DNA of 64,000 nt from Candidatus Acetothermia bacterium (GTDB taxonomy: Bacteria > Bipolaricaulota > Bipolaricaulia > RBG-16-55-9 > JANLFV01), in the NCBI GenBank assembly GCA_024653345.1, contig JANLFV010000003.1:116646-180645 (forward strand), in the 5' to 3' direction. Of this stretch, positions 43,401-50,625 are shown piece by piece (positions within the stretch are counted from its first letter, which is position 1; each line of letters opens with the position of its first letter). A program made the translations under genes and the position numbers. The notes beneath the pieces were generated by a model that was not told the DNA's origin, did not search any database, and worked only from the letters and a program-made list of their open reading frames with translations.

Positions 43401-45646
43401 CCAACGCTGCCCGTGGGATCCGTGAACCCATCGCCGTCGCTGTCTGGATCGGTGGGGTCCGGGCAGTGCCTGCCCTTGGGGTGTCGAGCTGCAGCGCCCC
43501 CACTGGCCCCGCCAAAGAAGCCGCCGGCCGCGTCGATCTCGGAGCCGTCGGTGAGCAGGTCGTCATCGCTGTCAGGGTCGACATCGCTGGTTCCTATATC
43601 CAGCTCGATCACCCCGGGGAGACCATCGCCATCGAGGTCCGTGCAGGCGATGAGTGAGAAGGTTTGCAGAATGACCCGTGCTATCCCAATAGCCGTGGCA
43701 GTAATATCACTCGTGGGAATGGTTACACCTGTTACGACAACTGTGACGACAAGTATTCCTCCCCCTACACCCACCCCGATCACGGGGTCGGGAGTCGGAT
43801 CGACGGTCAGCGCATAGATATCCAGCGCGAGGCCGGCCAGTGACGCCGTGAAACAGGCGGTGATAAGGCCTGATTTTATCTTGGCGATGTTCTTGCCGCC
43901 GCTGCCATCCACAGGGGCTGGAGTGGTGATGTTGTCGCCCCCAACGGATTTGAGATGGACGTTGTCATTTGGCTCGTATCTGACCGTAACGTTCTGCATG
44001 ATCGTGCTAATCGTTACAGTAAAGCTACATGATCCGCCGCTCAGCGTGCAGAGCGTCGTATTGTCTGCGGCGTCTTGGATAACCCCCGTGGGGGTTGACG
44101 ACGTGCCCCGTGCTGCAGTGTCGGTAACTGTCACTTGACAGGTAGAGGTGTTATTGCAACTGGCTGTCGTCTGGGTGGTGCGCCTCATGATGGCCTGCCC
44201 GAAGCCGAAGTTGCTGGAGGCGTGGGTAGTGGAACCACCGTAGACAGCCCCGATCGTGTGGAATCCGCTGTCGACCGAGAGCGACGTGGGCGTGTAGCTG
44301 AATGAACAGGTGGACTGCCCTGTGCCTGTCGTCAGAGCGCAGGGGTCGTTGGTGATCGTAAAGCTTCCACCCGAGCCTGTGGTGTCAACCATTAGATCGC
44401 CGGATCCGGTGGGTGCCAGGGCTGAATCCGTCGGGCCGCTGTCCTTAACCGTCACGGTGCAAGCCCCGGTTTCATTGACGAATAGCTCGCCGCTTGCCGC
44501 ATTAGCCGAGTTCTTGCAAGTGATCAGAGTGGTCGTCGGCCGCAGGCGCACGGTCAGCTGTTGCCTGTCCGAGCTGGGCTGATGCACGGAGGAGCCCCCA
44601 TAGCTGGCGGTGATCGTCGTCGTAGCAAGAGAAGTGCCGGCATCGCCCGGAGCCGGCGTATAATTCACGCTACAGGAGCCGGCACTCAGCGTGCAGCTAT
44701 TGGCAGAGAACGCGCCGGCTTTGCCACCATCATCAAAGCTCACATCTCCTGCCGGGATCGCGGCTGTTCCCACTGTCGTGTCATCTTTGGCGGTCACGGT
44801 GCAGGTGATTTGCTGGTTGATATAGATATCCGTGGGCATGCAGCTTAAGAAGAGATCTGAGGCACGCTTCACCACGACCTGATCGAACGTGTCGCTACTG
44901 CTGTTATGTATGCTGTCCCCTCCGTAGCTAGCGGTAATCGTGTGCGTCGCCGTGTCCCCCTTGCTGGGGGTGTAGCGGACGGTGCATTCCCCTACGGGGT
45001 TGAGGGTGCAGCTTGTTGAGTCAAAGCCCCCTTCCGAGGGCACAGAGGTTGAGAAGGTCACCGTGCCCGTCGCAGCCAAGGCGGTGGCTTGTGACACGAT
45101 GTGCCCGAACGTGCCGTTACTGCTGCTATGTCCACTGTCCCCTCCGTAGCTGGCAGTGATGGTGTGCGTCGCGACCTCACCACTGACGCTGGCCGTGCAG
45201 ACCGCCTTCTCATTGACGACGAGGGCGGTCTCCGAGCAGGTCACTGTCGTCGTGGTCGGCAACTTGGTGGGGGTATAGGTCACGCTGCAGGATGAAGACG
45301 GTCCAGATCCGCTCAAGGTGCAGCTATTCCCGGGAGTAAATGTCCCCGAGCTCCCCGGGGTGGCACTGAAGGTCACCGTGCCCGTGGGTGTGGTTGGCGA
45401 TCCGCCAATATCCGTCACGATTGCAGTGCAGGTGGTCGTGTCATTGACGAGGACAGGACTAGGCTCGCAATTGAGCACAGTGCTCGTAGGATTTGCAGCG
45501 AGCGCCACAAACTCAGAGCCGGCGATCAACAATCCGCAGAGGATCAGTAGGGCAAGGCCCAACTTTCCAGATGGCCGCAATCGAGGAAACAAGGGCATCG
45601 GCAGGTCCGCCCTCAGCGCTCCTCTTTCTTCAACTCTCTGTCGCAT
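40469..45646 (-). CDS. Giant secreted protein: Ig-like repeats followed by thrombospondin type 3-like Ca-binding repeats
   Basis: 1725 aa from the ATG at 45646, which has GGAGGGAGA upstream. A signal or anchor segment is at residues 28-50 (LGLALLILCGLLIAGSEFVALA). Residues about 52-580 are repeated Ig-like (Big-type) modules with paired Cys and blocks such as TATHTITASYGGDS. Residues about 585-665 contain two hydrophobic stretches (ITACFTASLAGLALDIYAL; IGVGVGGGILVVTVVV). Residues about 668-1690 are dozens of DPDSDGDGLSDG-type acidic repeats that bind Ca2+. No LPXTG or other sorting motif is visible. Its role may be adhesion, a surface layer or a stalk. It follows the exported protein at 45663 by 16 nt and should share its riboswitch-controlled leader. 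Confidence 0.85.
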   Translation of the reverse strand: MRQRVEERGALRADLPMPLFPRLRPSGKLGLALLILCGLLIAGSEFVALAANPTSTVLNCEPSPVLVNDTTTCTAIVTDIGGSPTTPTGTVTFSATPGSSGTFTPGNSCTLSGSGPSSSCSVTYTPTKLPTTTTVTCSETALVVNEKAVCTASVSGEVATHTITASYGGDSGHSSSNGTFGHIVSQATALAATGTVTFSTSVPSEGGFDSTSCTLNPVGECTVRYTPSKGDTATHTITASYGGDSIHNSSSDTFDQVVVKRASDLFLSCMPTDIYINQQITCTVTAKDDTTVGTAAIPAGDVSFDDGGKAGAFSANSCTLSAGSCSVNYTPAPGDAGTSLATTTITASYGGSSVHQPSSDRQQLTVRLRPTTTLITCKNSANAASGELFVNETGACTVTVKDSGPTDSALAPTGSGDLMVDTTGSGGSFTITNDPCALTTGTGQSTCSFSYTPTSLSVDSGFHTIGAVYGGSTTHASSNFGFGQAIMRRTTQTTASCNNTSTCQVTVTDTAARGTSSTPTGVIQDAADNTTLCTLSGGSCSFTVTISTIMQNVTVRYEPNDNVHLKSVGGDNITTPAPVDGSGGKNIAKIKSGLITACFTASLAGLALDIYALTVDPTPDPVIGVGVGGGILVVTVVVTGVTIPTSDITATAIGIARVILQTFSLIACTDLDGDGLPGVIELDIGTSDVDPDSDDDLLTDGSEIDAAGGFFGGASGGAAARHPKGRHCPDPTDPDSDGDGFTDPTGSVGGVGTSDGFESTFQLTDMCDKDTDDDGKTDPQDLAQRTSALDLDTDDDGLCDGDGGDVDGDGTSACPLHPVTGIVRSEASAGTDPMNPDTDGDEILDGAEDLDGDGIFGVSGCTLAPFGDCSGEGEPDPTVFDTDGDGLSDGFELGSGSGCHPADPDTDNDGLSDNEEQNRTFTTCSAADSDGDGLADYDEVFILSGAFPDRQFEQVSDPLDPDTDDDGLGDAIEFPGGTVDGTIRDTVCPFINDDDSDDDALQDGVEADTDVTAAAGNDGELNDDFRVNRCDADSDGDGTLDGKEIAQGTDAGDWDSDNDGLSDTEEIQTFFTDPLNPDTDGDTADGVIFGRAPGSAPLLAGHSGAGTIACLSDCEEALSGTAQFHNPPGPLDETDPLQMDTDGDGINDNIEFRPGCNTDNGSGTLLDGYANSFDSDADGLRDREDAVADVADAPTPNKTPAVPDKNNAGELEVGELVTGICDPDSDGDGVLDGEEFQIGTDPLDWDTDNDGRVDSEFLGQGPIPADPLDFDTDDDGLGDGVEVFSTNTTNPVTADTDGDGLCDGGGHTPSAGIDDSGTNPLCFGGTGSVGQIGDHPNPNGLGEDENGNGKVDAGETDPNQFDTDGDGEGDGVEKLGFSSSRQGMIPAEDLFGRPITVVYPAGGCMDPLNPDSDGDGLSDGYEDRNHDGNFDFLPSEFDHADPLPGPPIPYPTETDPCDLDTDHDGLSDYAERNQPNPPHAFPFNPTNPLDHDTDNDWLLDGAEVAYVCPAPAPITNLDNDGDGLIDEDPPDGLDNDLDGRLDEDGPDFTTISVSLLDPTNRDSDSDGFIDGLDPDPCNSPLIPIIWPLRGEPVDRDGDGFADEDEVVAGTDLLDADDHPIAFTADLDLDGEEDDRLWLEDSDRDGIADSVAIDIDSNVLLDARVEIIKPRDIREGDFDSDGAADDRRYIVIYAFSNYRVLQPRIVATIDDFNGDLVIDNIEVRRQ

Positions 45647-45662
45647 ATTGTCTCCCTCCATT

Positions 45663-47006
45663 CTAGAAGACGACGGCCGCGCTGAACGCCAGGTGCGTCA
45701 GGCCGTTCGCACCGAAAGTCGGGCTTATCGAGAACACGGCAGGACTGAGCCTGAGGCTGAAGCCAATGGTCAACAAAGTGAACTTCAGACCCGACTCTTC
45801 TCCCGGTCGTATGAAAGCTACCTGGTGATTTGCCGAGAATATCCCCGACGAAATGGCCAGGGCCATCGATAGTGCGGTCAAGCCCTTGCCCGATTCAGTC
45901 GTGGCGATGGCGGAGAACACCGTGGTGACCGCTCCAACGCTGAAAGTGCTGTGCAGATTCAGCGCAGCAGTCCAATTGAACTCCCCTTCGCTGCTGAAGT
46001 TCAGGTTCAAGCTGAGAGGGCTGGAGGAAATCGCCAACGAGATCGCGCCGAATCTCAGCTCTAAGGGGATGCCTGTGACAGAGGTGCTGATCGTCCCCAG
46101 CCCTGAGATGGGCAAGCTGATACTCGTCGTCACCTGGATCGGCAGGCTGCTCGTTGGAGTGAAGCTCACGCTCAAGCCGAGCCGGATCGCTCCAAGCTCA
46201 ATGCCGCTCACCGAGATCTGCTCGAAGCTGAACTCGAAACCCTCTTCCGCACAGTCGAGATCGACCGTTCCAGAGGCCGAGTATTTCTTGACGCTATTGC
46301 TTCCTAACTCGGCACATAGGCCTGTCTGGCTGGAGTAGGAGATGCCGCTGACCGTCTGGCCGGAGATGGTGATGATGTCGCCGAAGGCGAAGGTCTGGTT
46401 CTCGTAATGGAGTGCGTCGTTGGTCTCCACTCCACTGACGCAGGTGCCCTCGGTCTCACCATCTCCGTCGCAATCGCTCGTTCCGTAACCCGATCCCGGA
46501 TCCGGGAAGGTCACATCCTCAAAGATCGCCAGGTTCGTCAATCTCAACCCCAAGATGTTCCCCTCCAAAGTGAAGCGCTTCTTGACAAACAGCATATGTC
46601 CCGGCGGGATGATTACAGTGTTCGGCATGTTATTGACATCCGTGACCGACTCGAAGGGGACTGCGAACCAGACGTCGGGCTTGAGTGTTAGACCACCTAA
46701 GCTAGTGCTTAAGCCCAGGATCAAGTGCTCCATCCCGGCGATGCTGATGGCAAGGCTCTCCGAAAGGACCATCCCGCCAACTACCAGGTTCAGTTTGATG
46801 ATCGACTCGATATCAAACATCAGCAACGTCCGTTCACATGGTGTGTCCAACCTGATCTCGTCGATCAGCGTGCAGGAAAGAGGAGTGGCAGTCATATCTA
46901 ATGCAGAAGTGCCGGATAACTGTGCCTGAACTATCCGAACTCCAGCCCCTAGCAAGACGATGCTGAGCAACAAGAATACAATACGCCAATACCTCTCTTT
47001 AGACAC
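45663..47006 (-). CDS. Exported protein of unknown function, beta-rich
   Basis: 447 aa. It has a signal peptide (FLLLSIVLLGAGVRIVQA, cleavage near residue 28) and then a Ser/Thr/Gly-rich beta-pattern sequence ending in HLAFSAAVVF. Alternating hydrophobic strands in the C-terminal 200 residues and a final Phe resemble an outer-membrane barrel or a secreted beta-solenoid; neither is proven. The GTG start has AGGAGG 6 nt upstream. It is the first gene downstream of the GEMM-like leader. It may help export or anchor the giant protein encoded next. Confidence 0.65.
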   Translation of the reverse strand: MSKERYWRIVFLLLSIVLLGAGVRIVQAQLSGTSALDMTATPLSCTLIDEIRLDTPCERTLLMFDIESIIKLNLVVGGMVLSESLAISIAGMEHLILGLSTSLGGLTLKPDVWFAVPFESVTDVNNMPNTVIIPPGHMLFVKKRFTLEGNILGLRLTNLAIFEDVTFPDPGSGYGTSDCDGDGETEGTCVSGVETNDALHYENQTFAFGDIITISGQTVSGISYSSQTGLCAELGSNSVKKYSASGTVDLDCAEEGFEFSFEQISVSGIELGAIRLGLSVSFTPTSSLPIQVTTSISLPISGLGTISTSVTGIPLELRFGAISLAISSSPLSLNLNFSSEGEFNWTAALNLHSTFSVGAVTTVFSAIATTESGKGLTALSMALAISSGIFSANHQVAFIRPGEESGLKFTLLTIGFSLRLSPAVFSISPTFGANGLTHLAFSAAVVF

Positions 47007-47239
47007 CTCGAGCCTCCTCTGCCTCGGAATCTGCTCCGGAATCTGCTCCAGACGCGAATTCCCCTCTACACATCACCTCGGTTGCTCCCCGATGTCCTTG
47101 CTCGGCTGGAGAGTCGGAGGGGAAACTCAAGGATGGAGGGGCTGGGGCAAAGGGCTCCATACTTCTCCGTGCCGACGGGTTCTATGGCGCTCATCTCCGG
47201 GCCCCTCCTCTTCCCTTGCTTAGCTCGCTACCTCCTCAG

Positions 47240-47270
47240 AAAAGAGTGGCTCACCAGCCAACGGTGAGCC
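47240..47270 (-). terminator. Intrinsic terminator in the leader of the exported-protein operon
   Basis: On the minus strand GGCTCACC and GGTGAGCC (47248-47270) form a perfect 8-bp stem with a 7-nt loop, followed by ACTCTTTT (47240-47247). It stands about 90 nt after the aptamer-like element and about 235 nt before the GTG at 47006. This is the position expected for a riboswitch expression platform. Confidence 0.65.
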
Positions 47271-47357
47271 AATCGAATCTGCCCTTGCTCGTCAGTTGTT
47301 GATCTTAGACGTTCACCAGCCCTGCCAGCCTCCTCTCACCCCCAGGGGCCTGCTGCT

Positions 47358-47440
47358 CTACGGCAACTAGACCATCCCTTGGCGGACCCGCGATGTTACG
47401 CCCCTGCCTCCGGATAGGTTTGCCCTTTCCACGAACCCCG
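47358..47440 (-). promoter_or_regulatory. Cyclic di-GMP-I (GEMM)-like riboswitch aptamer
   Basis: On the minus strand the core AAAGGGCAAACC (about 47417-47428) matches the GEMM-I core. It is followed by a short hairpin with ends CCTATC/GGCAGG. GGGGCGTAAC then ATCGCGGGTCC align to the conserved GGGACGCAAAGCC and ACGGGTC segments. A 3' AGTTGCCGTA resembles the closing GGTTGCCG strand. Several normally conserved bases differ, and the hairpin loop is not a clear GNRA. Class I c-di-GMP riboswitches typically control surface, adhesion and motility genes, which suits the exported-protein operon downstream. Confidence 0.55.
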
Positions 47441-47484
47441 GTGCTCTGCCTCTAATCGGGCTCAGCTCTCAAGCCCAACCTCTC

Positions 47485-47519
47485 GGCTCACTCAACAGTG
47501 AGCCTCTTCGCGAAGTATA
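47485..47519 (-). promoter_or_regulatory. Promoter -10 and leader hairpin upstream of the GEMM-like element
   Basis: On the minus strand TATACT (47514-47519) is followed by the palindrome CTTCGCGAAG. A perfect 8-bp hairpin GGCTCACT/AGTGAGCC with a 4-nt loop (47485-47504) comes next. No good -35 is seen 17 nt upstream, only a G-run, so an activator may be needed. The hairpin shares GGCTCAC/GTGAGCC arms with the terminator at 47248-47270, so the two could exchange pairing partners. Confidence 0.4.
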
Positions 47520-47680
47520 GCCCATTGCCATACTGCCCCCCCTCCCCGGAAATCCGCTTAGGAATGGCACTTTATGGCCTTGACAGCTCCTGAACAACCA
47601 GCAACAGAGCGCTTTACCCTCAGGGAAAACCCCGCACCGGGCAGGCAATCGCCGGGGCCAGCTTCCCGCCCAAAGCCCGG

Positions 47681-48400
47681 CTACCGAAATGGGCTGAGCG
47701 ATTGGTCTATCGTGGCCTCGATGTAGACCACCGCCGCGCGGTAGCGGGCGACGATCTCAGCGGGGGTGAGGATCTCGGTCTGGCGGCCCATCTCCTCCCT
47801 GTGGAAGCCGGGGACCCTCTCGAGCAGAGGTATGGCATCGTTGATCGGGATCGCGAAGTAGAACTCCGACCCCTCGAGCCCGGCGTAGTTCACGCCCAGC
47901 ACCTCGCCCTTGAGGTTGAAGAGCGGCCCGCCGCTGCTCCCGTGGTAGATCGCCGCGTCCGTCTGGAAGGTCTCCTTCCCCTCACGCCCCGGCACATTGG
48001 TCCGGATCGAGGTGATCTGCCCCTCCGCGACGGTCAGGTCCCGCCCGAACCCCGGCTCGGGAAAGCCCATGGCCACGACATGTTCGAGCAGCTCGACCTT
48101 CGTCGAGTCGGCGAGGAAGACCACGGGAAGGCCCGCCGCGGGGATCTTCAGCAGGGCGAGGTCCTCTTGCTCGTCCGCGGCCAGGACTTCCGCGGAGTAG
48201 GCCCGCTCGCCAAGGAAGACCTCGATGGCGAGAGCGCCGTGGACCACATGCTCGTTCGTCAGGATGTAGCCCGCGGAATCGACGATGAACCCCGAGCCCG
48301 CCGCCTTTGGGGGAAAGAGCAGATCGAGGAGATAGCAGCCGGGAAGGAGGGAGAGGCAGAGGAGGGCTAGGATCAGCCCCCCAGCCCGCCAGGCGGACAC
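47681..48400 (-). CDS. Trypsin-like serine protease, lipoprotein (HtrA-type without PDZ)
   Basis: 239 aa. The lipobox LLPGC is at about residue 15-19 after a hydrophobic segment, so it is probably membrane-anchored outside the cytoplasm. The catalytic triad is His in LTNEHVV, Asp in QEDLALLKI and Ser in HGSSGGPL. There is no PDZ domain; the C-terminal tail (LTPAEIVARYRAAVVYIEA) is short. The GTG at 48400 has GGGAGG at 7 nt and gives a better signal peptide than the upstream TTG at 48415. It follows a small exported protein gene and probably shares the promoter at 48848. Confidence 0.85.
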   Translation of the reverse strand: MSAWRAGGLILALLCLSLLPGCYLLDLLFPPKAAGSGFIVDSAGYILTNEHVVHGALAIEVFLGERAYSAEVLAADEQEDLALLKIPAAGLPVVFLADSTKVELLEHVVAMGFPEPGFGRDLTVAEGQITSIRTNVPGREGKETFQTDAAIYHGSSGGPLFNLKGEVLGVNYAGLEGSEFYFAIPINDAIPLLERVPGFHREEMGRQTEILTPAEIVARYRAAVVYIEATIDQSLSPFR

Positions 48401-48441
48401 GCCCTTGCCTCCCAACTTCCGACCGTTACCGGCGGTTCAGG

Positions 48442-48804
48442 CTACAGGTAGAACAGCGCGATGACCCAGAGGAGGGACCCCGCGATCGAGGCGATGGTGC
48501 ACATCTGCTTCTTCGTGTTGATGTAAGTCTCCTGGTAGGCCATCTTGTAGCTTGCCGACTTGTTCTGCAAGAAGAGGACCCGATGGACGCTCATCTCCCT
48601 GCTGGTGAACCAGGCATGGGCCCAGCCGATCGGGCCGAGGAACATCCCGCCCATCCCGCAGCCGAAGTAGTTGACATCCGCGTTCGCGTCAGCCCGCGCC
48701 TGGGCCTGGGCCTCCAGGATCTCCTTCTCCTGGGCCATCCCTGCCACGGCCCCCACTGCCAGCGCCAGCAGAACCAAGAGCACTATTGCCAGATACTTCT
48801 TCAT
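48442..48804 (-). CDS. Small exported/membrane protein, function unknown
   Basis: 120 aa. It has a signal peptide (MKKYLAIVLLVLLALAVGAVAGMAQ), then an Ala/Gln-rich stretch and a Gly-rich motif (YFGCGMGGMFLGPIGW). A C-terminal hydrophobic segment (IASIAGSLLWVIALFYL) may span the membrane. The start is supported by an SD (AGAGG) and its own consensus promoter. I do not recognise the family. The long antisense frame through the neighbouring mtaD gene is an artefact. Confidence 0.7.
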   Translation of the reverse strand: MKKYLAIVLLVLLALAVGAVAGMAQEKEILEAQAQARADANADVNYFGCGMGGMFLGPIGWAHAWFTSREMSVHRVLFLQNKSASYKMAYQETYINTKKQMCTIASIAGSLLWVIALFYL

Positions 48805-48847
48805 CAGGATCGACCTCTCTTTCCGCCTCCTGGGCGAACCAGGAAGG

Positions 48848-48876
48848 AGTCTAGCATGCGCTGAGGGCCCTGTCAA
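48848..48876 (-). promoter_or_regulatory. Promoter of the small exported protein and lipoprotein protease
   Basis: On the minus strand a perfect -35 TTGACA (48871-48876), 17-nt spacer and TAGACT (48848-48853). The predicted start is near 48841, about 37 nt before the ATG at 48804. Confidence 0.75.
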
Positions 48877-48955
48877 GAATGGGGCCCGCAGGCCCCCTTC
48901 TCTGGAGCGAGGGCGACTGCAAACCCCATGGCGACCGGGCCTCGCGGAGCACAGG

Positions 48956-48984
48956 TTGCGCGCGGCCCTGTTATCTACTATAAT
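48956..48984 (+). promoter_or_regulatory. Promoter of the mtaD-rpsO-pnp operon
   Basis: TTGCGC (48956-48961), 17-nt spacer, perfect -10 TATAAT (48979-48984). The predicted start is near 48991, about 45 nt before the deaminase ATG. Confidence 0.75.
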
Positions 48985-49035
48985 CTCTCTCGGATAAAGT
49001 GTGAATGGGAATGAGAACAGGAAAAGGCAATCTGG

Positions 49036-50316
49036 ATGAGGATTCTGCTCAAAGACTTCACCATCCTCCCCGCCGCGGGCGGCCCGAAAGAGCACCTTTC
49101 TCTCCTGATCGAGGGGGGACGGATCAGCCGGATCGGAGCCGCGGCGAAGCTGGGGGATGGCCCCTTCGACCGAGTCATTGAGGGGCGCGGTAAGCTGGTC
49201 ATGCCGGGACTGGTCAATGCCCACACCCATCTCCCGATGGTCCTCTTCCGTGGCTATGCCGACGACCTCCCGTTGCGCCAGTGGCTGGAGGAGGCGATCT
49301 GGCCGGCGGAGAGGAAGCTGAAGCCCGAGGAGGTCTACTGGGCCGCGCTCTTGGGGATCGCTGAGCTGTTGCATAGCGGGGTGACGGCCTTCGCCGACAT
49401 GTATTTCTTCATGGACGAGGTGGCCCGCGCGGTCGAGGAGAGCGGGATCCGGGCCCAGCTCGCCTACGGCATGATCGCCTCGGATGCGGCACAGGAGGAG
49501 CGCGAGCTGGCGAAGGGCCTCGAGCTGGCTGACCGGTGGCATGGCGCGGCCGGAGGCCGGCTCCAGGTGGCCCTCGGGCCCCATGCCCCCTACACCTGCG
49601 GAAGGAGCCTCTGGCAGAGAGCGACGGAGGCGGCCCAACAGCGGGGCCTCATGCTCCACACCCACCTCGCGGAGACCGAGGCCGAAGTAGTCGAATCCCT
49701 CCAGAGGCACGGACAGAGCCCGGTCGAGTATCTCGAGGGCCTGGGGGCCTTCGCCGCCCCGATGCTCGCGGCCCACTGCGTCCACCTTTCTGAGAGAGAC
49801 ATCGAGATCCTCGCGGAGCACGGCGTGCACGCCGTCCATAATCCCACGAGCAACATGAAGCTCGGCTCGGGGATCGCCCCGGTGAGGCGGCTCCTCGAGG
49901 CGGGGGTGAATGTGGCCCTCGGGACGGACGGCGCGGCCTCGAACAACGACCTGGACATGTGGGAAGAGCTCCGGCTCGCCGCGCTCCTCGCCAAGGTCGG
50001 GGGCGACCCGACCGCGCTCCCCGCACCGGAGGCGCTCAGCCTGGCCACAGTCAATGGGGCGCGGGCCCTGGGCTTGAATGAGGCCGGCAAGCTCGAGGAG
50101 GGCTCGACGGCAGACCTGGTCATCCTCGACCTGGACCGGCCGCACCTCGTCCCGCAGTATGACCTGGTCTCGAACCTCGTCTACGCCGCCCACGCGGCGG
50201 ATGTCGAGACCGTGCTCGTGGCCGGGGAGATCGTGATGGAAGAGCGGGAGATCAAGAGCTTCGACGAGGGGGAAGTGAAGGCCAAAGTAAGAGAGATAAG
50301 CAGGAAATACAGGTAA
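49036..50316 (+). CDS. mtaD: 5-methylthioadenosine/S-adenosylhomocysteine deaminase family amidohydrolase
   Basis: 426 aa, standard length. Metal ligands are in NAHTHLPM (near residue 60), [16 protein letters not shown] and [14 protein letters not shown]. It deaminates MTA/SAH or a related purine derivative in the cytoplasm. It heads the run mtaD-rpsO-pnp-M16. The SD is the purine-rich GGAAAAGG. Exact substrate within the ATZ/TRZ family is not certain. Confidence 0.88.
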   Translation: MRILLKDFTILPAAGGPKEHLSLLIEGGRISRIGAAAKLGDGPFDRVIEGRGKLVMPGLVNAHTHLPMVLFRGYADDLPLRQWLEEAIWPAERKLKPEEVYWAALLGIAELLHSGVTAFADMYFFMDEVARAVEESGIRAQLAYGMIASDAAQEERELAKGLELADRWHGAAGGRLQVALGPHAPYTCGRSLWQRATEAAQQRGLMLHTHLAETEAEVVESLQRHGQSPVEYLEGLGAFAAPMLAAHCVHLSERDIEILAEHGVHAVHNPTSNMKLGSGIAPVRRLLEAGVNVALGTDGAASNNDLDMWEELRLAALLAKVGGDPTALPAPEALSLATVNGARALGLNEAGKLEEGSTADLVILDLDRPHLVPQYDLVSNLVYAAHAADVETVLVAGEIVMEEREIKSFDEGEVKAKVREISRKYR

Positions 50317-50342
50317 GGAACAGAGAAAAGGAGGAAGAGAAG

Positions 50343-50612
50343 ATGGCACTGAGCAAGGAAGCGAAGGCGGCGCTGATCGCGGAGTATGGTCGCGGGCCGG
50401 GCGAGAGCGGCTCGCCCGAGGCCCAGATCGCGCTCCTCAGCGCGGAGATCCGCCAGCTCACCGAGCACCTGAAGGTCCACAAGCACGACTTCCACTCGGA
50501 GCGCGGCCTGATGAAGAAGGTCGGGCAACGGCGGCGGCTGCTCCGCTACCTCGAGCGGGAGGACCCCGCGAAGTATCGGCAACTGGTAGAGAAGCTAGGA
50601 ATCAGAGGCTAG
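50343..50612 (+). CDS. rpsO: 30S ribosomal protein S15
   Basis: 89 aa, exact family length. Signature segments are [24 protein letters not shown] and [26 protein letters not shown] lies before the ATG. It binds 16S rRNA early in 30S assembly. It is followed 13 nt later by pnp, the usual rpsO-pnp pair. Confidence 0.98.
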   Translation: MALSKEAKAALIAEYGRGPGESGSPEAQIALLSAEIRQLTEHLKVHKHDFHSERGLMKKVGQRRRLLRYLEREDPAKYRQLVEKLGIRG

Positions 50613-50625
50613 GAGAAGACCTAAG

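Noticed and set aside
40469..43700. Tandem DNA repeats in the giant gene as a separate element
   Set aside because: They are codons of DxDxDG protein repeats, degenerate at the DNA level, in one open frame.
47572..47600. TTGACA on the plus strand near 47580 as a promoter
   Set aside because: No -10-like hexamer follows at 16-18 nt and no plus-strand gene lies downstream.
48442..50349. A 635-codon minus-strand frame through mtaD
   Set aside because: Only its last 120 codons (after MKKYLAIV) are protein-like; the rest is antisense to a clear amidohydrolase gene.
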